A DNA stretch of 64,000 nucleotides from Nostoc sp. S4 (GTDB lineage: Bacteria; Cyanobacteriota; Cyanobacteriia; Cyanobacteriales; Nostocaceae): contig JAQYWR010000024.1 of NCBI GenBank assembly GCA_029379225.1, positions 53,571 through 117,570 on the forward strand, read 5' to 3'. The notes beneath the pieces were generated by a model that did not search any database, had not been told where the DNA came from, and was given only the letters and a program-made list of their open reading frames with translations. Below are positions 36,535 to 44,922 of the stretch, piece by piece. The translations under genes and the position numbers were made by a program. How positions within the stretch are numbered: position 1 is the first letter of the stretch; each line of letters starts with the position of its first letter.

Positions 36535-38853
36535 ATGGACAAGCACGCAAGACTACCTTTTTTAGGATTGCTGAAAGTTTCCGTTTTGGGAGTTGCATTT
36601 CCCCTGTTATTGACAAGTCATAATTGGGCGCAAGCAAATACTAAGCAAGACAATAGTCTGCTGTACGCTCAAACACCAGCGCAGTCTACAGCCCAACCGA
36701 GTAAATCTGGTGAGGTAAAAAAGATAAATTCACCACCTCAAGAGAAACAGCAGGAAGAAGGGGAAAAATCAGATGATGAAAAAAAGCAGAATCTACCTTG
36801 GACTGTAACAGTGGCTATGTTTGGGGTTGTAGCGATTTTGTACCTGGGAGTTCTCAAGTTTTACCCCCTATTACTACTGCGACTACCTGCGGAATTGAAG
36901 ATTCCAAAACCAATTACACCAGTAGAGTTTAAACTACCACTTGGTTTTGTGATTTGGCTCAAGTACCGTCCCAAGGTTCTTGATACTTGGGTTGAGAAAC
37001 ACATTCGTACTTTCATGGATAAATTTGATAAGTATGAAACTGTTTCTAGGCGCAAGAATTATGTTTCTCTCCCTGTAGACTTATCAGTTACAAAAGAGCA
37101 TGAACAACAGGAGTTGAGAGCAGACGATTTGAGAAAAACTTTTAAAAAAGACAAGCGATTACGATTATTGATTTGGGGAGACGGAGGTACGGGGAAAACA
37201 ACCATTGCCTGTCAGATTGCTCAATGGGCAATGGCAAACGACAAGGAAAAACGCCTGGCCGAACACTTGATGTTACCAGTTCTAATTGAGCAAGAACCGA
37301 AATCGCAATCAGGCGAAGGCATAAAGGCTCTGATGGAAGATATTGTGGGACAAATTCAGGAGTTAACAGACGGTGAACAAAAGATTGTTGATGAATTGCT
37401 AGTAGAACAACTCTTACGGCAACGTCGGATTCTCTTAATTGTGGATCGTTTCTCTGAAATGAATAGCGACACTCGTGACAAGATTAATCCCAAACTCCGA
37501 GACTTTCCAGCTAATGCTTTGGTAGTTACCTCACGCATTGAAGAGGGAAATATTGGTGAAATTGATATCAAAATAAACACCCTACCCCTTGATGGCGTAG
37601 AGTTAACAAACTTTATCAAGCAGTACTTGAAAAAAAATGATAAATGGAAGCTGTTTGAGAACGATCAGCAGAATTTTTTGAAAGAATGTGCCAAACTTGC
37701 AGGCATCGTTGGTGATAAGAAAACAATTATAGTTTTATTGGCTAAACTTTATGCAGATCGGATGGTTAATGCTAAGGAGAATTTACGAGGTACAAAGCAC
37801 TCTCCTGACAATATCCCTGACCTGATCGTTGAGTATTTAAAAACGCTTAATTCTGATGCACAAAGACGCACTAATCAGGAATATCATACATTTGAGGCAG
37901 ATGCCGAACTGATTGCTTGGGAATGTGTTCAGCAAGACTATAAACCAAATTATGTAGATCGTGGATCTATTGTTACTGCCTTGGGGAAAGAAAAAGCAGA
38001 CAAAATCCTTAAGTATTTTGAAGATGAACTTTATTTAATTAAGACTGGAAGATCGGACACAATTAGGTTTGCATTAGATACTTTGGCAGAGTATTTAGCA
38101 GGATTACATTTGGTAAAGTATCACTACAAAAACGACGAAAACAAGTGGAACGAGTTTATTAAAAAAGTAGATCCCGATGAAAACAAACGAAAAGAAAGTA
38201 AAGGTTTCCTTTTAGCAGTTAGAGAATGCTGTATTACTAAAGACCAAGAAAAAGTACCCAGTTTTGTGGCAGACAAACTAGGCGAACTCGCAGGACTGGA
38301 TCTGGAAGCGGAAAAACAAGAAAAACACAAGCAAAGGATTGACCGTTTTATTAGTGACCTTTCTGATTCAGACTTACAACTACAATCTAAACTAGCTGCC
38401 GTTAAAGAATTACAGAATATGGCAGCAACAAACCAATATGCCCTTGATGGTCTCGTTAAAGCCCTCCAAATTGATGACATGACTGTGTGTGCCGATGCTG
38501 TAGCGGCGTTAGGCAATTTAAGCAATAACTCCAAGCAGGTACTTGATGAGCTATTGACATGCCTGCGAACTAAAAAGGATGATAATGTGCGTACAAATGT
38601 CGTAGTGGCATTGGGCAAGTTAGGCAATGCTTCCAAACAAGTACTAAATGAGCTATTGGCACTTCTGAAAGATCAAGATGAGTCTGGTTTGCATTACAAT
38701 GTAGTAGTGGCGTTGGGCAAGTTAAAGAATGACTCCAAGCGAGTACTTGACGGGCTATCGGCGCGGTTGGAAGACGCGGATGAGAATTCTGTGGTGCGTG
38801 AGGCGGCAACTGAAGCATTGGAATTACTGAAAAAATTAAGTAATGGGACTTAG
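36535..38853 (+). CDS. Membrane-anchored STAND (NACHT-like) NTPase with HEAT repeats
   Basis: About 772 aa from ATG 36535; a TTG at 36517 would add six residues. An N-terminal signal-like segment (LGLLKVSVLGVAFPLLLTSH) is followed by a low-complexity Q/K/E-rich stretch and a transmembrane helix (TVTVAMFGVVAILYLGVLKF, about 90-110). The NTPase domain has Walker A IWGDGGTGKTTIA (about 215-223) and Walker B RILLIVDRFSEM (about 300-309). The C-terminus has HEAT-like repeats (AADAVAALGNLSNNSKQVLD-type, about 640-770). This is a STAND sensor architecture; related NACHT proteins act in bacterial antiphage defence or signalling. No separate effector domain is visible. The role is unproven. Confidence 0.82.
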   Translation: MDKHARLPFLGLLKVSVLGVAFPLLLTSHNWAQANTKQDNSLLYAQTPAQSTAQPSKSGEVKKINSPPQEKQQEEGEKSDDEKKQNLPWTVTVAMFGVVAILYLGVLKFYPLLLLRLPAELKIPKPITPVEFKLPLGFVIWLKYRPKVLDTWVEKHIRTFMDKFDKYETVSRRKNYVSLPVDLSVTKEHEQQELRADDLRKTFKKDKRLRLLIWGDGGTGKTTIACQIAQWAMANDKEKRLAEHLMLPVLIEQEPKSQSGEGIKALMEDIVGQIQELTDGEQKIVDELLVEQLLRQRRILLIVDRFSEMNSDTRDKINPKLRDFPANALVVTSRIEEGNIGEIDIKINTLPLDGVELTNFIKQYLKKNDKWKLFENDQQNFLKECAKLAGIVGDKKTIIVLLAKLYADRMVNAKENLRGTKHSPDNIPDLIVEYLKTLNSDAQRRTNQEYHTFEADAELIAWECVQQDYKPNYVDRGSIVTALGKEKADKILKYFEDELYLIKTGRSDTIRFALDTLAEYLAGLHLVKYHYKNDENKWNEFIKKVDPDENKRKESKGFLLAVRECCITKDQEKVPSFVADKLGELAGLDLEAEKQEKHKQRIDRFISDLSDSDLQLQSKLAAVKELQNMAATNQYALDGLVKALQIDDMTVCADAVAALGNLSNNSKQVLDELLTCLRTKKDDNVRTNVVVALGKLGNASKQVLNELLALLKDQDESGLHYNVVVALGKLKNDSKRVLDGLSARLEDADENSVVREAATEALELLKKLSNGT

Positions 38854-38876
38854 CCTATAACCATTCGAAAATGAAG

Positions 38877-41800
38877 TTACTTGCTATCCTCCAATATTAA
38901 TGTAGACTCAGCAGTACGCCCGAATTCTGATGGTGCATATTGCAAATGCACTTGGGCACCAGGCCAAGAAAATGTCCCAGGAGTGACAGAACGGACTAAA
39001 TAATGCAGGCTATAAACTCCTGGTTCTAAGTGGTCGGCGTAGGCGATAATGCGATCGCGGTACACATCCCTAAACCCAAGTTCCCAACTATCGGCTTTTG
39101 CTTGTAACGCAGCCGTAGCAGTTTGAAAACTCGCGTCCACCGCCTCAAAACCTGCTGGTAGCGGATCTTTAATTACTATATGGTCTACGGGGCGGTCGGC
39201 GATGATTTCTAAACCAATATCAAATACTTGTCCAGGGGCTAAAGTCAAGGCTTTATCCAAAGCATAAAGTCCTGTTTTTTGTAAAACTTTCTCTTGATTT
39301 ACTTGACTAACTTCTCGCGTTATACGTAACCCATTAAACCTGCCTGGTTGATTTCCTTGCAAGCGATAATTATAAGCAACTAGATAATGTAAACTGCCAT
39401 TACCTGATTTTTGCAGTGTTAAATCGTGACGCCCACGAGGTAATTGATTCATCGCTACATTAAGCTGTAAACTAGGATTTTTGTAGCCTTGAAAACGATT
39501 TTCTCCTAACTTTTTACCAGCTAATTGGACTGTGGTAACAAAATTTGGTGGTGTAGGTTGTAGTTGGCTATATTCTACCAAAGCTGTTAATGCTTGGGCA
39601 TTATTATAATTAGTTTGCCATGTACCGTCTCGCCGCAGTGCGAGAAGACTTTGGAATAACTTATCTATGACTTCGGGTTTACTTTTTTTAGCAATAAATA
39701 AACGTAAAGCTTCTGCCTGCGTCGCGGTAGATGAACTCATCCATCCCCAACTAGATGGTAAACTGACAACTGCTGTGCGACCAGTTTCATAAATATTCTG
39801 TTGCAGTTTGTTCGCTAATTGTTGGGATTCGTCTTGCCATTCTGGAAATTGAGATAAATACCGCGCTAGTTTAATTTGAGTGACTAAATCAAAATTATTG
39901 CGCTGTTCGTAAATATCTCCGAGGAAAGTATTACGCTTTTCACCTAATTCTGCTGAAGCAATTAAAGCTTTGAGTTGTAGTTGTCTTTTACATAGTAGTT
40001 GTTTGCAAAAATCGTATTCTCCAGGGTTGGCTAAAACTTTTTGCAAATAAGTTTTGAGGCGAGACAACATTCCAAAATCAACTAAATTAGGAAATACCTG
40101 ATTTGCTTTTACTAAAGATTCAGCCGCGTAGGAAGAAATCCAAGGGTCAGATTTTTCTTGTCCGGGGAAAGCAGCAAAACCACCATCGGCAATTTGCAGT
40201 TTTTGTAATTGTTCGAGTGCTTGATTTGCTTGTTGGCTGAGATTAAAATCTGTAAATGTTTGACCGTATTTTTGTCCAATAGTTTGTAAATTAGCAGCAA
40301 TTATTAACTGACTCGCTGCTGGTTCTGCAAAAGGTAAATCATTATCTTCTAAAACCTGCTTTGCTGGTGCTTTAATTTCAGGAATTAAAGTACTCGCCAA
40401 TTGAATATTTAAACCTCCCGCATCAGGAAAGGTATTTTTATCAACATTCAAGGGAATTTTTATTTGTTTTGTAGTTACGCCAGTTTCAACCACTTGTTCT
40501 GTAATTTCAATTGGTTTAATTTCCAAAGGAACTTCAAAAGCATCTGCGGCTGTATTATTTAACTGAGTAGTAAAGCGAACTTTCCCGACTCCAATACTAT
40601 CCGCCACCATTGGGAAGCGATAAGCGTGAGTTGCTGATTCAGCTTTGGTTTGTAAAGCAACAGTTGTGGGATTTTTTTCAGCAAATTTAACCGTACCGCC
40701 AAGTTCGCCATTAATTGAGAGATTTCCTGTATTCCCGGTGTTGTTGGTGACGGATAAACCAGCGAGAATGCGATCGCCTGGACGGGCAAACTGTGGCAAG
40801 ATGGCATTAGTTAGTAGTGGTTTGGTGCTGATAAAGGTTGCATCGCCATTACCAAAACGCAGATTTCCATCAGTCGCCACAGCCATCACTCGCCATGTAG
40901 TTAAATCGTCCGGTAATTTAAATGTTATCTGTGCATTACCATTCGTATCGGTGAGAACAGAACCGTTGTAGTAAGCTAACGCTTGAAAGTCTGTGCGAGT
41001 GCGAGTATTAGCTGCACCAGTTGAGAAACCACCGCCATAACCCCAACCTTTGGGTTTCGCCACATCTTGTGGTTGTAAGATGACATCTGGTCGATTATCG
41101 CTAAAACGAGTAGAAATCGGCTGTTCTGCATAAATTGTATCTACCAAATTCGGCGGACGATAACCAGAAAGTTGTAACACCGCTTCATTCACCACCATGA
41201 CTGTAAATTGTCCTTGGGTGGGATTTCCTTGATTGTCCTTTAATTCTAGTTGTACTGTTTCCTGGGCACCAGGTTCTAATGATGCTTGGAGTGGCTTAAC
41301 TTGCAGTTTTAAATACTTATCTTCCAAGTTAACTTTAAAAGGTGTAAAACCAATTTTCACCAAATTATCTAAACTTCCTGCTTCTACTTGGTTAATCGGT
41401 TTACCTTGCCTGACTAATACAGCTTCGATGGCTGCATTTGGCAGCATTTCTGGTGTAACTTGGAATTGAATTTGTGGTGCGCTTCCCTGAACTTTGGTAA
41501 TTTGCTGATAAAGAGGTTTGTCTTTGATAACAGCAAAGTATAATTCTGCGTCTGGATAGGGAGATTGAATGAGTGCAGTAGCAGTTTCACCAGGCTTAAA
41601 CTCTTTTTTATCTAGCTTAACTTCTAAAACATCTTTTTCTCTCAAACCCCAAAATACTGGATTTTCTCCAGTTGCCCAGATTTGTAAATCTGTGGCACTT
41701 AATTCGCCTTTTTCATCACTAAAATTAGCTCTAATTCTATATGAACCAGATTCAGGAGGTGTTAAATTTATCGACTGCGGATTAATCGCAGATGTGATTT

Positions 41801-44597
41801 CTGCTTGTGCCAGTGTTTTATATTCAACTTGATTTTTTAGTGTTTGACTACCTTCAACTAGTTGGGTGACGCTGCTGTATTTTATCTGTTGTAATTCTAC
41901 CTTCACCCGTTGACCTGTCAGCGGTTTTCCTGTAGCGTCAGTAACAATCGCTTCAATGGGAAAAGCTTTACCAGCATCAGCAATAAAATTGCTTTTTAAC
42001 CCAATCAATCGATTACTTGGTAAAGCTGTAAAAGTTTGAGAATTCGCTACAGACAAATTAGAAACATCTGCAACTTGCACATCTACCTGGTAAGTCATAG
42101 GATAGGGTAAATCCTTCGCCACAGTTACCGTTTGACTACTTTTACCATTAGCATCTAGTTGGGCATTAGTTTGCAACACATCACTGGATACAGTGGGAGA
42201 TTCTTCCGGCCAAAACCATTGTCTACCAAAACTAAATTCTTCCCAACCTTTGGGAATAAAATTAGCTTGTTGGCGAGTGATAAAGTATTTTGCTTCTCCA
42301 CCTTCTACAGGTGCGCCAAATAAATAATTGCTGCTAGCTTTAATATCAACTTTTTCATCAATCAAAGCAAATTCTTTATCTAAATTGAGTTCGACTTTAA
42401 AATTGGGTGGTTTAAATTCAGCTACGCGAAATTCACCCGAAATCTCAGGGCCATTCTTCCCTTTTGCTTGGATTGTATAATAGCCTAAGCGTTGAGTTTT
42501 TGAGATGGGCAATTCTAGAGAAAACGTACCAAACTCATTCGTAGTTTGCGTTCCTAAGTTAGTCTTTTGTCCATCAGGGTTTAAAAGAGTTAACTGATAA
42601 ACAGCATTTTTATCTTGCTGAATTACACCATTTTGTAAGTAGTCAGCAAAACCAGTCAACCCAGCTTTTTCACCTGGTTGATATAACTGTCTATCAGAAA
42701 AAATTACTCCGCGTGATTCTGGCTTATTATCTTGCCAACCCGCATCAATACCGTAGCCATAAACGCCACTATATTCTTCGGTTCTCGCAAATGCCCAATC
42801 TTGATTTTCACGGGCAATTACTAATACTTGTGGTGATTTTACAGAACTTTGATTTTCAGAGTTACATCGCTGTAATTCTTCCCGATTAACTCTAAAAGTA
42901 CCATTTTCATCAGTTTTTCCGGTTGCACATGGTATAGGTTCAAGACGAGATTTTGCTTGTAATTTTGATTGATAAATTTCAATAGCAGCCGCTTTCACTG
43001 GCGAACCATCTGCAAGATGATTGACGCGAATTAAGCCTGACTCTGGAAACCATTGAGTAAATACGCCCAAATTTGTCAATTCAACCATGCCATAAGTTGT
43101 AGGTTCCCGCCACAGTTCTTTGCCATTGTCCTGATATTTATTCGTGCGGGCTTGCACTCCATAAGCTAACATTCCCGTAGCAGCATTTATCTTCTCTCGC
43201 AAAGGAACAGCAACGTCAACTAATTGATTTTTCTTAGACGATATTTTGAAACTTTGCCACTCGGAAGGTTTTGGTAATAAATCATTACTATAGTTAAAAT
43301 AAACTAAATCTGTCGGTTTAACTACTCGATAAGCTGCTTTATATTTCGATTCTGGTAGATTTACCGTACTAATATTTAACTGTAAGTCTTTACCTGCGGG
43401 GAAAATGTTTAAATCAGATGGTATCCAAATATCTCCAGCTACATCTCCAGTATCGTATTTGATTGTGACGGGTTTACCTAAAGTCTGTCCAAATTTATCT
43501 TTAAGATTTCCACTAATAGTAATTGTATAAGTCTTGGCTGGTTCTAGTGCATAAGGATTGATACCAATAATTCTATCTTCATCGTTTACTTGCAGAATTC
43601 TGGCAATAGCTTTTGGTGCTGGATTAATGGTAATATTTTCTTTCGCAGAATCTGCTATTAAGACGTTATTAAATTCTAACTGGGGACTACCTTTAATAAA
43701 TCTTCCATAGGTTCCAGCTGCATCTGGCTGTCCGTAAAAGTTAATTTGCTTAAATGCTAAAGGCGAATAAGTTGCTACCTTACTAGCAAATTCTTTATTT
43801 GTAGCTAAATTGCCATAAGCAGGAAGTATTCCAGGAGAAAATACTAAGCGATAACGAGTTGCTTTTTCGAGATTTTGTTGTGGGGTGAGGTTGTAAATCC
43901 AATTGCGTGCAGAAGGGTCAAATTTTTCTGAAGGTTCTTCATCTGCGGATGGTTTTTCTTCTTTGTTTAATTCGACTTGGAAACGCACACCCTGATTTTT
44001 TCCTTCTGGAGTTAATTGTAAATGTTTTTGTACAGAAGCTAAATCTAATTCGACATTGGAAGTAAATTGTAACTTTTGTTGTAAGTCAATAGGTCCAGCG
44101 TCAGCTTTTTCGATGGGATTAACGCCAGGTAAATTAGTTAAGTTGATAGATTCAGTGTTGAATGTCCAAGCTAAATCTTTATCTAATCGATGATTTTTTA
44201 AATCAGCTAAACCTGCTTTCAAGGTAACTTGTAATCGTGTAGCTTTTGGCAATGCTTTCTCGGCTTGAAATCCCACCATACGCGGTGTCAAAAAGCGAAA
44301 TTGCCCTGGTAAAGGCGGCCAAAGTGCAAATTTTTCTAATAATTTCTGCTGTTCTGGACTATCGAGACTTTCAACTGGGATTAAAGCTTCTTTAAAACGA
44401 ATGCGGATTTGGTTGAGGGGTTTGGCTTCTCCAATGGGACTTATTTGTTCAATCCAGTCTGGTAGTTTTGGTGGGGTGAGTGGGGAGACTGTTGGGAGTT
44501 GTTCTTTGGTTGAGGTAATACCAAAAAAGTTACACCCTGATATTCCTAGTAAAAGTGTGAAGATAAGAAGACACTGGATGAAAGTTCTGATAATCAT
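38877..44597 (-). CDS. Alpha-2-macroglobulin-family lipoprotein without thioester
   Basis: A 1906-aa envelope protein. The signal peptide ends in a lipobox (LGISGC, Cys22), so it is lipid-anchored. Bacterial macroglobulin (MG) and bait-region domains follow (GLTGFADYLQNGVIQQDKNA, AYFNY-like beta domains, LPDDLTTWRVMAVATDGNLR as the A2M domain). A C-terminal helical thiol-ester-region domain begins at about 1400. Where thioester forms have PYGC-EQ, this protein reads LPFAEPAASQL, so the reactive Cys is absent, as in YfaS-type members. It is divergently paired with PBP1c, the classic partner of bacterial A2M; the pair is thought to trap foreign proteases and repair the wall. Confidence 0.93.
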   Translation of the reverse strand: MIIRTFIQCLLIFTLLLGISGCNFFGITSTKEQLPTVSPLTPPKLPDWIEQISPIGEAKPLNQIRIRFKEALIPVESLDSPEQQKLLEKFALWPPLPGQFRFLTPRMVGFQAEKALPKATRLQVTLKAGLADLKNHRLDKDLAWTFNTESINLTNLPGVNPIEKADAGPIDLQQKLQFTSNVELDLASVQKHLQLTPEGKNQGVRFQVELNKEEKPSADEEPSEKFDPSARNWIYNLTPQQNLEKATRYRLVFSPGILPAYGNLATNKEFASKVATYSPLAFKQINFYGQPDAAGTYGRFIKGSPQLEFNNVLIADSAKENITINPAPKAIARILQVNDEDRIIGINPYALEPAKTYTITISGNLKDKFGQTLGKPVTIKYDTGDVAGDIWIPSDLNIFPAGKDLQLNISTVNLPESKYKAAYRVVKPTDLVYFNYSNDLLPKPSEWQSFKISSKKNQLVDVAVPLREKINAATGMLAYGVQARTNKYQDNGKELWREPTTYGMVELTNLGVFTQWFPESGLIRVNHLADGSPVKAAAIEIYQSKLQAKSRLEPIPCATGKTDENGTFRVNREELQRCNSENQSSVKSPQVLVIARENQDWAFARTEEYSGVYGYGIDAGWQDNKPESRGVIFSDRQLYQPGEKAGLTGFADYLQNGVIQQDKNAVYQLTLLNPDGQKTNLGTQTTNEFGTFSLELPISKTQRLGYYTIQAKGKNGPEISGEFRVAEFKPPNFKVELNLDKEFALIDEKVDIKASSNYLFGAPVEGGEAKYFITRQQANFIPKGWEEFSFGRQWFWPEESPTVSSDVLQTNAQLDANGKSSQTVTVAKDLPYPMTYQVDVQVADVSNLSVANSQTFTALPSNRLIGLKSNFIADAGKAFPIEAIVTDATGKPLTGQRVKVELQQIKYSSVTQLVEGSQTLKNQVEYKTLAQAEITSAINPQSINLTPPESGSYRIRANFSDEKGELSATDLQIWATGENPVFWGLREKDVLEVKLDKKEFKPGETATALIQSPYPDAELYFAVIKDKPLYQQITKVQGSAPQIQFQVTPEMLPNAAIEAVLVRQGKPINQVEAGSLDNLVKIGFTPFKVNLEDKYLKLQVKPLQASLEPGAQETVQLELKDNQGNPTQGQFTVMVVNEAVLQLSGYRPPNLVDTIYAEQPISTRFSDNRPDVILQPQDVAKPKGWGYGGGFSTGAANTRTRTDFQALAYYNGSVLTDTNGNAQITFKLPDDLTTWRVMAVATDGNLRFGNGDATFISTKPLLTNAILPQFARPGDRILAGLSVTNNTGNTGNLSINGELGGTVKFAEKNPTTVALQTKAESATHAYRFPMVADSIGVGKVRFTTQLNNTAADAFEVPLEIKPIEITEQVVETGVTTKQIKIPLNVDKNTFPDAGGLNIQLASTLIPEIKAPAKQVLEDNDLPFAEPAASQLIIAANLQTIGQKYGQTFTDFNLSQQANQALEQLQKLQIADGGFAAFPGQEKSDPWISSYAAESLVKANQVFPNLVDFGMLSRLKTYLQKVLANPGEYDFCKQLLCKRQLQLKALIASAELGEKRNTFLGDIYEQRNNFDLVTQIKLARYLSQFPEWQDESQQLANKLQQNIYETGRTAVVSLPSSWGWMSSSTATQAEALRLFIAKKSKPEVIDKLFQSLLALRRDGTWQTNYNNAQALTALVEYSQLQPTPPNFVTTVQLAGKKLGENRFQGYKNPSLQLNVAMNQLPRGRHDLTLQKSGNGSLHYLVAYNYRLQGNQPGRFNGLRITREVSQVNQEKVLQKTGLYALDKALTLAPGQVFDIGLEIIADRPVDHIVIKDPLPAGFEAVDASFQTATAALQAKADSWELGFRDVYRDRIIAYADHLEPGVYSLHYLVRSVTPGTFSWPGAQVHLQYAPSEFGRTAESTLILEDSK

Positions 44598-44922
44598 ATT
44601 TTTAGTAATTCATAATCTCTGGTTTTTCTCTGGGTTTATCTTGTTTCTACGGTTGAAAAAATTACCTAGAGACGCAAAGAGAAATTCAGAGGAGAGTTTT
44701 AGGGTTGATAAAGAATTAAATGTTTCTTTATATAGATAACTAATTCAGTATGATTGTTCCCATAAATGACTACAATTCTTAACTATTAAGAAGTATTTAA
44801 AGGTTGCAAATATTAATTTATATTTGGTAATTAATTAGAACTCAATTATTAAGTGTTTGACATATTTCCCGATGTAGATGTAATGGGTGCGTCAGAATTA
44901 AGGTAAGTTTTCTTAACTACTG
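44598..44922. other. Divergent promoter region between A2M and pbpC
   Basis: 325 bp of AT-rich sequence between the two divergent start codons. No RNA or repeat was recognised. It probably holds both promoters, which would allow joint control of the A2M-PBP1c pair. Confidence 0.4.
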
